Numbered from the stretch's first letter, positions 18,036 to 26,039 are shown. The stretch: 64,000 bases of DNA from DATBSL01 sp963729875 (GCA_963729875.1 CAVSPR010000004.1:62001-126000), one strand, 5' to 3'. Notes: generated by a model from the sequence alone, not told the origin. Translations and numbers: made by a program.

Positions 18036-19057
18036 GCCCGCTCGCGCTCGCCTTCGTCCCCCTCGCCGGCGATGTCGCGGGGGCGCTCGCGAGGGTGCCC
18101 TCCGCCCCGGGCGTCGGCCAGATCCTCGGCCCCGAGGGCCGGAGCCTGCTCGTCGCCACCGCGTCCAACCTGCGGCGGTGGGCCGGCTCGCACCTCGGCC
18201 TCGGGAGGCCGGCCGCTCCCGGGCGGCGGCCCCGGACGAACCTCGCCGGGATCGCCACCGCGATCGGCTGGGTCGAAGCGGACGGGGCCTTTCGGCAACG
18301 GCTGCTCTACGAGCGGCTCGTGGCGCCCCTCGTCCCCGTCGCGTCGCGCCGAGACCTCAAGCCGCCGGCGTTCCTCCACCTCGACCCGTCCGAGCGCTTC
18401 CCCCGGGCGAGCGTGCGCGGCGCCGAGGGTGGCCCGCTCTTCGGCCCCTTCCGCGACCGGCGCGCGGCCGAGAAGGCGCGGGACGCCCTGCACCGCCTCT
18501 TCCCGCTGCGCCCGTGCGACTTCGCGTTCGAGCCCGACCCCGCCCTGCCGCTGGGCCTGGGCTGCCTCTACGCGCAGGTGCGCTCGTGCATGGCGCCCTG
18601 TCTCGCCCGCGTGGGCGAGGAGCAGTACCGCGCCCTGGCGGTGCGGGCGGCGGCGTGGCTCGGCGACCCGTCGGCGCGAGACGGCGCGCCCGCCGCCGTG
18701 CCCCCGGTCGTGTCGGCGGTGGACGCGGTGCGCGCGGTGATCGTCGACGCGGGGCGCCGCGAGGTCGGCCTCTTCCCGGTACGCCGGGGGCGCGTCCTCG
18801 AGGACGCGGCAGTGACGGTCCCGCCGGCCGAGCTCGAAGTGGCCGTGGCCCGGCTCGCCTGGCCGGAGGCCGACGGCCCCGACGACTGGCCGTGGCTCGG
18901 GGGGTGGCTGCGCGGCCCGCGGGGCCGCGCCTCCTGGGTGGCCCCGTGCGGGGAGGACCGCGACGCGCTGGTCGCGGCCGTCCGCGCGGCGCTGCCCCCG
19001 CGCTTCGCCGTCGCCGAGCGCGGTGATAACGTAGGGTCCACCCGGGGGGAGGCGTGA
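18032..19057 (+). CDS. UvrC-like protein with degenerate GIY-YIG domain
   Basis: A 341-residue protein resembling the N-terminal half of excinuclease subunit UvrC. The region following the nuclease domain is clear: RASVRGAEGGPLFGPFRDRR, FPLRPC, then LGCLYAQVRSCMAPCLARV, which match UvrC's FGPY, FPLRTC and C-x-APC blocks. In the GIY-YIG part (about 22-110) UvrC's PGVYLF is PGVGQIL and its YVGKAKNLRRR is LVATASNLRRW, so both tyrosines are gone. An Arg (NLRR) and a Glu (LLYERLV) remain. The UvrB-binding, RNase H-like and HhH parts of UvrC are absent. Incision activity is doubtful. It overlaps greA and the next gene by 4 bases each. Confidence 0.75.
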   Translation: MSPLALAFVPLAGDVAGALARVPSAPGVGQILGPEGRSLLVATASNLRRWAGSHLGLGRPAAPGRRPRTNLAGIATAIGWVEADGAFRQRLLYERLVAPLVPVASRRDLKPPAFLHLDPSERFPRASVRGAEGGPLFGPFRDRRAAEKARDALHRLFPLRPCDFAFEPDPALPLGLGCLYAQVRSCMAPCLARVGEEQYRALAVRAAAWLGDPSARDGAPAAVPPVVSAVDAVRAVIVDAGRREVGLFPVRRGRVLEDAAVTVPPAELEVAVARLAWPEADGPDDWPWLGGWLRGPRGRASWVAPCGEDRDALVAAVRAALPPRFAVAERGDNVGSTRGEA

Positions 19058-20412
19058 GGGACTATTCGCCGAAGCGGCGCACGGCGCTCGTCTTCACGGG
19101 CGCCGGCTCGACGGGGGCCTACCACGCGGGCGTGCTGAGCGCCCTCGACGAGACCGGCGTGAAGATCGACCTCGTGGTCGGCTCCGGGATCGGGGTCGTC
19201 TCCGCGGCCTACGCGGCGGTCGGGGGCGGGCCGAAGCTCCATGGCAAGGGCGGCTTCTGGGACGGCGTGCGCTGGAGCTCGTTCTACCGGGTGCGGCCCA
19301 CCGTCCGCCTCGCGCTCGCTCTCGTCGGCACCTCCTTCGCCATCTTCGCGCTCCCCGTGCTGCTCGGCGTCCTGCTCGGCGTCCTCTTCCCGCTCCTGCT
19401 GATCGCCGACCGGGTCTCGCCCGGCGTCGCCTCGCGGGCGCTCTCCCTCCTGTGGGTCGCGCCCGAGGCCCTGAGCGGCCCCTACCTCGCGGCGCAGGCG
19501 GTGCCCGTGTTCGCCCTCGCCATGCTGGCGATCGGGACGGCGGCGGTCGCATACCTCCGCGACCGGCGGCGCTTCGCCGAGGCCTTCGAGTCGCTTCTCG
19601 ACGCCGACCGCGGCCTGGACCGGCTCCGCCGGGGCCTGTGGGACATCGCCCGCGGCGCGGCGCTCTCGGGCGGTCCGCCGAGCGAGGCCGAGCTGGGCCG
19701 CCGCTACGTGGCGCTCCTCGCCGAGAACCTGGGGGAGCCCGGCTTCCGCGAGCTGGTGCTGCGCACGGCCGACCTGGACCGGGGGGAGGCGCTCTGCTTC
19801 ACCGTGCTCCGGGACGGCCAGGAGCGGGCCCGGGCGACGGCGCTCGCGGGCTCCGTGGACCTGCGCGCGCCGGGCCACGGCGTGCTGCTCTTCGACGCCC
19901 TGGCCACCGGCCTCCTGTGCCCGATGGCGATGCCGCTGCGCCGGGTCGCCTTCCCGAGGGGTGCTCTGCACGGCGGCGAGACGCACCGCCTGACCGACGC
20001 CACGTTCGTGGGCGGGAGCGGGATCGCCGAGGCCCTCGCCGCCGGGGCGGAGCAGGTGATCGTCGTGACCGGGGTCCCCGAGGTGGCGGCCCCGCTCGCC
20101 CGCCGCCGGGGACCGCTCGCGCGGATCGACGCGACCGTGCGCGCGCTCGAGCGTCGGGCCGCGGACGAGATCGGCCTCCTCCACGACGAGGTCGACCTCT
20201 GGGTCATCCGGCCGGACCACCGGGCCCTCGGGCCGATGGAGCTCGACGGGACGTGCGACCCCGCGACCGAGGTCCTCCAGACGACGGACGACCTCCTGGA
20301 GCTCGGCTTCCGCGACGCCTACCGGCAGTTCGTGGAGCCGGTCGTGGGCCAGTCGCCGATCCCGCAGCGCGAGGAAGGGAAGTACCGCGACACGCAGCCG
20401 GTCGGGCTCTAG
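19054..20412 (+). CDS. patatin-like membrane protein lacking the catalytic serine
   Basis: A 452-residue protein with patatin (phospholipase A2-like) architecture. The oxyanion loop is present as FTGAGSTGAYHAGVL near residues 14-28. The nucleophile elbow GxSxG is GSGIG at 43-47, with Gly45 where the serine should be. The dyad Asp is Asp315 in LTDATFVGGSGIAEALAAG, where the usual DG is DA. Hydrophobic segments inserted at about residues 85-175 (for example LPVLLGVLLGVLFPLLLIA) predict membrane anchoring, unusual for patatins. Ser44 next to the expected site might serve, but a non-enzymatic role is more likely. GTG 19054 overlaps the UvrC-like stop and is preceded by GGGGGGAGG. Confidence 0.75.
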   Translation: MRDYSPKRRTALVFTGAGSTGAYHAGVLSALDETGVKIDLVVGSGIGVVSAAYAAVGGGPKLHGKGGFWDGVRWSSFYRVRPTVRLALALVGTSFAIFALPVLLGVLLGVLFPLLLIADRVSPGVASRALSLLWVAPEALSGPYLAAQAVPVFALAMLAIGTAAVAYLRDRRRFAEAFESLLDADRGLDRLRRGLWDIARGAALSGGPPSEAELGRRYVALLAENLGEPGFRELVLRTADLDRGEALCFTVLRDGQERARATALAGSVDLRAPGHGVLLFDALATGLLCPMAMPLRRVAFPRGALHGGETHRLTDATFVGGSGIAEALAAGAEQVIVVTGVPEVAAPLARRRGPLARIDATVRALERRAADEIGLLHDEVDLWVIRPDHRALGPMELDGTCDPATEVLQTTDDLLELGFRDAYRQFVEPVVGQSPIPQREEGKYRDTQPVGL

Positions 20413-20447
20413 GCCCGGGGCCGCGGGCGTCCCGGGGGAGGGGAACT

Positions 20448-21617
20448 GTGAGCGATCGCGGGCCGGGGACGAGGGCGGTGCACGGGCGGCGCGCGGCGCG
20501 CCCCGGCCCGCTCGCCGTGCCCATCGTCCAGAGCTCCACCTTCGCGTTCGCCTCGGCGGCGCAGATGCGCCGCTACCTGGAGGGCGACGAGGAGCTCTTC
20601 CTCTACACGCGCTACGCCAACCCGACCGTGAGGGAGCTCGAGGAGGCGCTCGCCGCGGTCGAGACGGCGGAGGCCGCGCTCGCCCTCTCCTCCGGCATGG
20701 CGGCCATGACGACGGCGCTCCTGTCCCTGGTGGGCAGCGGCGAGGAGATCCTCGCGAGCGCCTCGCTGTACGGCGGGACCGTGAGGCTCCTCACCGGGTT
20801 CCTGCCGCGCCTCGGCGTCAGGGCGCGCTTCGTTCCGACGGCGCAGCTCGAGCGGGTCGACCGCGTGGCGGGCGAGAGCAGCCGGGTCCTCGTCCTCGAG
20901 AGCCCGACCAACCCGACCCTCGACGTGGTGGACCTCCAGGCGGTGTGCGCGTCGGCGCACGCGCGCGGCCTCGTGGTCGTGGTCGACAACACCTTCGCCA
21001 CCCCGCACCTCCAGCAGCCGCTCGCGCTGGGCGCCGACCTCGTCATGCACAGCCTGACCAAGGCCCTGGCCGGCCACAGCGACGTGATCGGGGGGGCCCT
21101 GGCGGGGCCTTCGGCCCGGATCGAGGCCGCCCGGTCGGTCATGCGGGTCCTCGGCGGGTGCATGGACCCCCACGCCGCCTTCCTCGTCCTGCGGGGGATG
21201 AAGACCCTGCACCTGCGCGTCGAGCGGCAGTGTGAGAACGCCCTCGCGCTCGCCCGCCGGCTCGAGGGCCACCCGGCGCTCCGCCGCGTCCTGTACCCGG
21301 GCCTCGCCTCCCACCCCGGCCACACCGTCGCGCAACGCCAGATGCGCGCCTTCGGTGGGATGGTGACGCTCGTTCTCGAGGGCGGTCTCCCCGCGGCCGA
21401 GCGCTTCTACGACCGCCTCGGTGTCGTCGCCCGCGCGGCGAGCCTCGGGGGCGTCGAGTCGCTGGCGAGCCTGCCGGTCCACACGTCGCACCACGGCCTG
21501 CCCGAGGAGGCGCTGCGCGAGGCGGGCATCGACCCCGGCATGGTGCGGCTTTCGGTGGGGGTCGAGGACGCGGGCGACCTGGTGGCGGACGTCGAGCAGG
21601 CTCTGTCGGGGGAGTAG
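20448..21617 (+). CDS. trans-sulfuration family PLP enzyme
   Basis: Cys/Met-metabolism PLP enzyme (cystathionine gamma-synthase, gamma-lyase, beta-lyase or O-acylhomoserine sulfhydrylase), 389 residues. Signatures are PIVQSSTFAFAS, YTRYANPTVRELEEALA, LALSSGMAAM, LESPTNPTLDVVDL, VVDNTFATP and the Schiff-base lysine at residue 205 in HSLTKALAGHSDVIGG. The C-terminal SLGGVESLASLPVHTSHHG is also typical. GTG 20448 has a strong Shine-Dalgarno, GGGGGAGGGG. Substrate specificity cannot be read reliably; a role making or degrading sulfur amino acids fits with the homocysteine methyltransferase at 36.5 kb. Confidence 0.9.
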   Translation: MSDRGPGTRAVHGRRAARPGPLAVPIVQSSTFAFASAAQMRRYLEGDEELFLYTRYANPTVRELEEALAAVETAEAALALSSGMAAMTTALLSLVGSGEEILASASLYGGTVRLLTGFLPRLGVRARFVPTAQLERVDRVAGESSRVLVLESPTNPTLDVVDLQAVCASAHARGLVVVVDNTFATPHLQQPLALGADLVMHSLTKALAGHSDVIGGALAGPSARIEAARSVMRVLGGCMDPHAAFLVLRGMKTLHLRVERQCENALALARRLEGHPALRRVLYPGLASHPGHTVAQRQMRAFGGMVTLVLEGGLPAAERFYDRLGVVARAASLGGVESLASLPVHTSHHGLPEEALREAGIDPGMVRLSVGVEDAGDLVADVEQALSGE

Positions 21618-21629
21618 GGCGGCGCCTGC

Positions 21630-22178
21630 GTGCTGCCTCCCCTCCAGCAGCGGCTCGTGGACGTCGGCCTCGTGGGCCTCGGCCTCTACTTCGCGGTCCA
21701 GCTCGCGCGGGGGATCGCCGGCTACCTTCGCTACCGGCGCGTGGCCCCCACCGCCCTCATCACCTGGCCGGCACCGGCGCCGGCCCAGCTGCCCTGGCTG
21801 TTCCTGCTCGGCCTGCTGGGCGCGGCGACGGCCGCCTTCAACGCCTGGATGGGCCGGCCGCTCCTCCACGTGGTCGGGCTCGGCCTGATGGCGGTCTACT
21901 TCCTCGGCCTCGTGCCCCTGGCGCGGCGCATCCGCCTGGGCCTCTACCGCGACGGCGTCTGGGCGCACCGCGGCTTCCTGCGGTGGGGCGACGTGGCTCG
22001 GATCGCGTTCGTGGAGAGGCCGCAGATCGTCGTCCTGCTGCTGCAGCCGCGGCGGGGCCGCGCGTCCTTCAAGCTGCCGGTGCCGGGGGCGGAGTACGGC
22101 ACGGTCCGAAAGCTCATCGAGGAGAAGGCCCGTGCCGGCGCCCTCCGCCTCGACCCGGGGATCCTGGGGCTCGCGTAG
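21630..22178 (+). CDS. small membrane protein of unknown function
   Basis: A 182-residue protein with about three transmembrane segments (VDVGLVGLGLYFAVQLA, LPWLFLLGLLGAATAAF, VVGLGLMAVYFLGLVPLA). A soluble C-terminal part follows (GVWAHRGFLRWGDVARIAF), which resembles the PH-like tail of DUF5673-type proteins. GTG 21630 is 12 bp after the PLP enzyme. Function unknown. A weak hairpin with a T5 run follows the stop. Confidence 0.65.
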   Translation: MLPPLQQRLVDVGLVGLGLYFAVQLARGIAGYLRYRRVAPTALITWPAPAPAQLPWLFLLGLLGAATAAFNAWMGRPLLHVVGLGLMAVYFLGLVPLARRIRLGLYRDGVWAHRGFLRWGDVARIAFVERPQIVVLLLQPRRGRASFKLPVPGAEYGTVRKLIEEKARAGALRLDPGILGLA

Positions 22179-22182
22179 TTGG

Positions 22183-22203
22183 CCGCCCGCCCCCGCGGTT
22201 TTT
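22183..22203 (+). terminator. possible weak intrinsic terminator
   Basis: CCGC, 8 bases, GCGG, then TTTTT. The stem is only 4 bp but a T5 run is notable in this GC-rich sequence, and it lies 4 bases after the stop of the preceding gene. Confidence 0.3.
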
Positions 22204-22238
22204 GCCTTTCTTGACGGACCCGGGGATGGGGGTTGAGG

Positions 22239-22244
22239 TAGGCT
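22239..22244 (+). promoter_or_regulatory. possible -10 hexamer TAGGCT of the DsbD-alpha-like gene
   Basis: TAGGCT ends 7 nt before ATG 22252. TTGACG at 22211-22216 is 22 bp away, too far for a standard pair. The spacing to the ATG fits the short-leader pattern seen elsewhere in the window. Confidence 0.25.
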
Positions 22245-22251
22245 CCCCTCG

Positions 22252-23127
22252 ATGCCTCCCCTTCGCCGTCGTTGCGGACAGGTGTCGGCGGTCGCCGCGC
22301 TCGCCGCGACGCTCGCGGCGGGGGCGGCTCGTGCCGACGGGCCGGTCGGCTCGCACGTGAGGGCGTCCCTCGTCGCGGAGACGGACGCGGTCCGCCCCGG
22401 CCAGGCGCTCACCGTCGGCATCCGGCTCGAGATGGAGAAGGGGTGGCACACCTACTGGCGCAATCCCGGCGACTCCGGGCTGCCGACGCGCGTGCGGTGG
22501 CAGCTGCCGTCGGGGTTCGAGGCTGGAGACGTCGGCTGGCCCTACCCCATCCGCTTCGCGACCGGTCCCCTCGTCAGCTACGGCTACGAGCACGAGGTGC
22601 TGCTGCCCGTCGAGATCCGGGTGCCCCCGTCGATCGCCGGCCGCGAGGTGCGGATCGCGGGCCGCGTCGACTGGCTCGAGTGCCGCGAGACCTGCGTGCC
22701 GGGGAAGGCCGAGCTGTCGCTGACTCTGCCCGTGCGGGGTGAGGCCGTGCCCGGGCCGCACGCCGCACTCGTCGCCGAGGCCCGCCGGCGCCTGCCCGGG
22801 AAGGACCCGGCATGGCGGTTCTCGGCGTCGGCCAGCGGCCCGGTCTACCGTCTCGTGCTGCGCCCGCCCCGCTCGGCGGAGCTGACGGGAGCCTACTTCT
22901 ACCCCGTGACGCAGGGGCTGCTCGACCACGCGAAGCCGCAGGAGCTGGTGCGCGATGGCGCCGGCCACCGCCTCACCCTCGCCCGCGACCCGAACGGCAC
23001 GCCGGCGGCGCGTCTCGCCGGCGTCCTGGTCGCCGAGACGACCCGGGGGACCGTCGCGCTCGAGGTGGACGCTCCCCTCGTCCCCGGTGCCGCCCGAGCC
23101 TCGATCACACAGGAGACAGAGCCATGA
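22252..23127 (+). CDS. exported DsbD-alpha-like thiol protein
   Basis: A 291-residue exported protein (signal peptide about 1-28, AVAALAATLAAGAARA) resembling the periplasmic N-terminal domain of DsbD/ScsB. The diagnostic region is IRLEMEKGWHTYWRNPGDSG, then WLECRETCVPGKAEL with Cys144 and Cys148. The membrane reductase and thioredoxin parts of DsbD are missing. It probably receives or passes electrons in periplasmic thiol exchange. Its stop overlaps the ATG of a redoxin gene (ATGA), so the two likely work together. Confidence 0.82.
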   Translation: MPPLRRRCGQVSAVAALAATLAAGAARADGPVGSHVRASLVAETDAVRPGQALTVGIRLEMEKGWHTYWRNPGDSGLPTRVRWQLPSGFEAGDVGWPYPIRFATGPLVSYGYEHEVLLPVEIRVPPSIAGREVRIAGRVDWLECRETCVPGKAELSLTLPVRGEAVPGPHAALVAEARRRLPGKDPAWRFSASASGPVYRLVLRPPRSAELTGAYFYPVTQGLLDHAKPQELVRDGAGHRLTLARDPNGTPAARLAGVLVAETTRGTVALEVDAPLVPGAARASITQETEP

Positions 23128-23723
23128 GAAGACTCGCGTTCGTCCTCGCCCTCGCCGCCGCCGCTCCCGCCGCCGCCCAGGCCGTGGTGGGCCAGGCCGC
23201 CCCGGCCTTCACGCTCACCGACAGCAACGGCAAGGCCCGCTCGCTCGCCGACTTCGGGGGCAAGGTGGTCGTGCTCGAGTGGTGGAACTACGAGTGCCCG
23301 TTCGTGGGCAAGCACTACGGCAGCGGGAACATGCAGAAGCTGCAGAAGGAGTGGACGGCGAAGGGCGTCGTGTGGCTCACCGTCAGCTCCTCCGCCCCCG
23401 GCAAGCAGGGTTTCGTGGACGGGGCGAAGGCCAACGCGCTCGTCAAGGAGAAGGGGGGCGCGGCGACCGCGGTGCTGCTCGACCACGACGGCAAGGTGGG
23501 CAAGGTCTACGGCGCGAAGACCACCCCGCACATGTACGTGGTCGACGCGAAGGGCGCCCTCGCGTACGCCGGCGGGATCGACGACAAGCCCTCGACGGAC
23601 CAGGCGGACATCGCCACCGCCCGCAACCACGTGGCGGCGGCGCTCGCCGAGATGACGGCGGGCAAGGCGGTCACCGTCGCGACCAGCCCGCCCTACGGCT
23701 GCGGCGTCAAGTACGTGCAGTAG
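23124..23723 (+). CDS. exported thioredoxin-like/redoxin protein
   Basis: A 199-residue secreted thioredoxin-fold protein of the AhpC/TSA-redoxin type. Signal peptide about 1-19. The fold is shown by GQAAPAFTLTDSNGKARSLA, VVLEWWNYECPFVGKHYG and TTPHMYVVDAKG. The active-site Cys58 in ECPFVGKHY has no CXXC partner; another Cys occurs near the C-terminus (YGCGVKYVQ), which could be a resolving cysteine. Thus it may be a one- or two-cysteine peroxidase-like redoxin. ATG 23124 overlaps the DsbD-alpha-like stop. The 3' end overlaps the HprK-like gene tail to tail by 17 bp. Confidence 0.85.
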   Translation: MRRLAFVLALAAAAPAAAQAVVGQAAPAFTLTDSNGKARSLADFGGKVVVLEWWNYECPFVGKHYGSGNMQKLQKEWTAKGVVWLTVSSSAPGKQGFVDGAKANALVKEKGGAATAVLLDHDGKVGKVYGAKTTPHMYVVDAKGALAYAGGIDDKPSTDQADIATARNHVAAALAEMTAGKAVTVATSPPYGCGVKYVQ

Positions 23724-24528
23724 CCTCGGCGAGCGCCCCCGCCAGCCGCTCCCACGGCGGCTCGGCGGGGGTCCACTCCATCCGGTAGACGGGCACACGC
23801 TGCACGAGCTCGGCGACGACCGAAAGGGCGCATGACCAGAGCGGCGTCGCGAGCGGGACGGGGGTCGAAGCCAGCACCCGGCCCGCGGCCTCCGCGGGGC
23901 GCAGTCGCGTGAGGCGGAAGGCCGTCCCCTTCGCGAGGTCGACGAGGGCGACGAGGGGCGCCGGTCCGCAGCGGCCGCTCTCGCGCCCCTCCCCCCAGAA
24001 CCCCGAGCGCACCAGCGCGAAGGGTCTCCCCGGCGCCACCGCCACGAGCTCGTCCGAGAGAACCGCGGAGGGGGCGGTCGCGGCCAACGTCGACTTGCCG
24101 GCCCCGGACGGACCGAAGAACGCGATGGCCCGTCCGTCGGCGACGATGCCGGCCGCGTGAAGAGGCAGCCCGCCGATCACCGGCAGGCGCGCCATCATCG
24201 CGGTGCGGATCACGGCCCCGAGCGGATAGGCCCGCTCCTCGCGCCGGAACAGGCCCGCGCGGGGGGTGAAGGGGTCGATCTCCGCGGTGAACAGGGCGTG
24301 GCTGCAGAGGAGCCGGTCGCCCGCCCAGCGCTGGACGGCGGGCTCCCAGCGCGGGAACAGCGACGGGTCGTCGCTCGTCCAGGGCGGCGCGTCGAGGAGC
24401 TCGACGCGGACGGGAGGCGGGCCGTCGGAGTCGTCGGGGTCGAGAGGCGCCACCACCTCGCGCTCCGCCGGGACGATGGCAGCGTCCGGCCCGACGGAGA
24501 ATCGGATGCCCCCCGCCCGGAACCTCAC
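23707..24528 (-). CDS. HPr-kinase-like P-loop protein of the RiPP-like locus
   Basis: A 273-residue protein with an HprK-like C-terminal nucleotide-binding domain: GGLPLHAAGIVADGRAIAFF, P-loop GPSGAGKST at residues 139-147, and LSDELVAV. The N-terminal half (VRFRAGGIRFSV and on) has no recognised motif. HprK-like proteins recur next to PqqD and radical SAM genes or lasso-peptide genes, where some phosphorylate the precursor; that role is an inference here. GTG 24528 overlaps the stop of the radical SAM gene (GTGA). Frame intact, unlike its neighbours. It does not carry the full HPr-binding region, so control of sugar transport is unlikely. Confidence 0.78.
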   Translation of the reverse strand: MRFRAGGIRFSVGPDAAIVPAEREVVAPLDPDDSDGPPPVRVELLDAPPWTSDDPSLFPRWEPAVQRWAGDRLLCSHALFTAEIDPFTPRAGLFRREERAYPLGAVIRTAMMARLPVIGGLPLHAAGIVADGRAIAFFGPSGAGKSTLAATAPSAVLSDELVAVAPGRPFALVRSGFWGEGRESGRCGPAPLVALVDLAKGTAFRLTRLRPAEAAGRVLASTPVPLATPLWSCALSVVAELVQRVPVYRMEWTPAEPPWERLAGALAEATART

Positions 24529-25565
24529 GCGGGCTCGAGGCGGAGGCGCGCCGCGATCTCGGCCCGCTGCCGGTGACCCTCTTCCACCGCCAGGGGATCG
24601 CCCGTCCGCTGGAGGGCGAGGGCGGGGCAGAAGGGGAGGGAGGCGAGGGCACCGCCGGCCGCGACCAGCCGGTCGTTCGCGGCGCGAGAGACCGACACGG
24701 CCTCGAGCCGCTCCGCCGAGCCCGCCCACATCGCCGGCAGCGGGGTCTCGCGGACGTTGCCGAGGGGCGCACGCCGCCACTGGATGCAGGGGTAGACGTT
24801 GCCCTCGGGGTCGACGGCGAGCGTCGTCAGCCCCACGCCGCAGTTCGTGCCCCCCTCCGCGCGCTCTTCGTGCGGCAGCCGGCCGACCTCCTTGAGCAGG
24901 CGGTAGAGCCGCTCGACCGCCTCCGCCGAGGCTCGGTAGGCGAGCGGCCCCGGGTCGCCGTCGTCGCGGGGCGTGATGACGGGGTCGAAGCGCCAGGGCA
25001 CGCCCCTCTCCTCCGCGATCCGCCTCATGCCGCTCCGTCTCTCCCTCGCTGAAGCAGGAGAGCGGGCGTCTTGAGCACGACCCCGACCTTGCGGGCGAGG
25101 AGTCGGTCGAGGCCGCGGAGCATCGCGTCGAAGGAGCCGGGCGTCGCGGTGGCGCGGTCGTGGCTCTCGGCCCTCTCGCCGTGGAGGCTCATCTCGACGG
25201 CCATCGGTCGCAGCGCCGCCATCGCGTCGGCCATCGCCTCGGTGACGAGCGCGCCGTTGGTGAAGACGCGCAGGGCGAACGCGCGCTGCCGCACGCCGCG
25301 GGCGATCTCGAGGAACTGCGGGTGGGTGAGGGGCTCGCCCCCGGTGAGGGTCACGTAGAGCGTGCCGAGCTCGCGCAGGCCGTCGAGGACGGCCAGCCAC
25401 TCGGCGGTGGAGAGGCCCGCGAACGTCGTGGTGGCGGGGGTTGTAGCAGAAGACGCACCGCCAGTTGCAGCGGTAGGTGAGCTCGAGGCTCGCCGAGATC
25501 GGCTGCGCCCGGTCGCGGGCCAGTCTGCTTCAGTCGCGCCGGAGGGCGTCCAGGTCGAGTGCCAT
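24525..25565 (-). CDS. radical SAM/SPASM peptide maturase (frame broken)
   Basis: Radical SAM enzyme probably modifying the peptide encoded upstream. The cluster-binding cysteines C-x3-C-x2-C are in ELTYRCNWRCVFCYNP. LTGGEPLTHPQF, VFTNGALV and ISLHG-like MSLHGERAESHD follow in a second frame. The C-terminal SPASM-type region (NCGVGLTTLAVDPEGNVYPC, then PFCPALA) is back in the first frame. The first codons (ATG 25565, MALDLDALRRD) are followed by an in-frame TGA at 25532-25530, and then by the maturase in the same frame. At least two or three single-base shifts lie near 25425 and 25040-25075. ATG overlaps the PqqD stop (TGATG). Function as sequenced is doubtful unless these are read errors. 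Confidence 0.78.
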
Positions 25566-25826
25566 CAGCCCTCGACCACGAGCCCACGCTCGCGCAGGAG
25601 CGCGAGGAAGTCGCGCACGTCCTGGCGGGCCCGCGCCTCGTCGATCGCGAATCGCTCGACCACCGCGGCCACGAGGCCGTCCTCGTCCTGCTCCTCGATC
25701 ATCGACCACACGGCGGCGCCCGTCGGGTTGAGGCCGAGGACGCGGCCCTTCGGGGACGAGGTTCATCAGGACGACCTCGTCGCCGATCCTCTGCCAGGCG
25801 ACGTCCGGGTGCCGGTGCAGGGCCAC
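25565..25826 (-). CDS. PqqD-family peptide chaperone (one frameshift)
   Basis: About 86 residues, matching the RiPP recognition element PqqD that delivers a leader peptide to its radical SAM enzyme. The N-terminal part reads HPDVAWQRIGDEVVLMNL. After a shift at CCCGAAGGGCC (near 25755) it continues GRVLGLNPTGAAVW, DEDGLVAAVVERF, and DVRDFLALLRERGLV. GTG 25826 follows the precursor stop by 2 bases, and the stop overlaps the radical SAM ATG. The shift behaves as one extra base in a G-rich stretch. Confidence 0.8.
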
Positions 25827-25828
25827 CC

Positions 25829-26013
25829 TCAGCTGCTGGCAATGCCGGCGAAGCACTGTCGGCTCGCCGCCGCCCTGCTTCTCGCAGCCGCTCATCAGGC
25901 TCGGCTGCAGCTTCGAGGGGCTGTTCCCAGGTGACGGCCGGCTTCTCGTACGGCCGCCGGCCGTCCTGCGGGCCCGCGGCCGGCTCGGCCGACGGGTCCC
26001 TGCCTTCGCTCAT
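25829..26013 (-). CDS. candidate RiPP precursor peptide (two frame changes)
   Basis: Small gene, about 60 codons, directly upstream of pqqD. ATG 26013 has a strong Shine-Dalgarno (GGAGGGG). The leader ends with RRPYEKPAVTWEQPLE, of the Y-x-KP-x-V-x-x-E type seen in short peptides encoded beside PqqD/radical SAM genes. The next part reads LQPSLMSGCEKQGGGEP in a second frame, and the end QCFAGIASS-stop in a third. Core-like residues include two cysteines. Both frame changes behave as one extra base and may be sequence errors. If read literally, the first frame runs on as Ala/Arg-rich sequence without a Cys core. The modification type is not predictable. Confidence 0.6.
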
Positions 26014-26039
26014 CCTGAACCCCTCCCGGGACGTCCCTG

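Noticed and set aside
18032..19057. Authentic uvrC
   Set aside because: At 341 residues it lacks the UvrB-binding, RNase H-like and HhH parts, and the GIY-YIG tyrosines are replaced.
23707..24528. True HPr kinase/phosphorylase controlling sugar transport
   Set aside because: Only the nucleotide-binding part is HprK-like, no ptsH or PTS gene is near, and it overlaps the radical SAM gene, so a peptide-locus role fits better.
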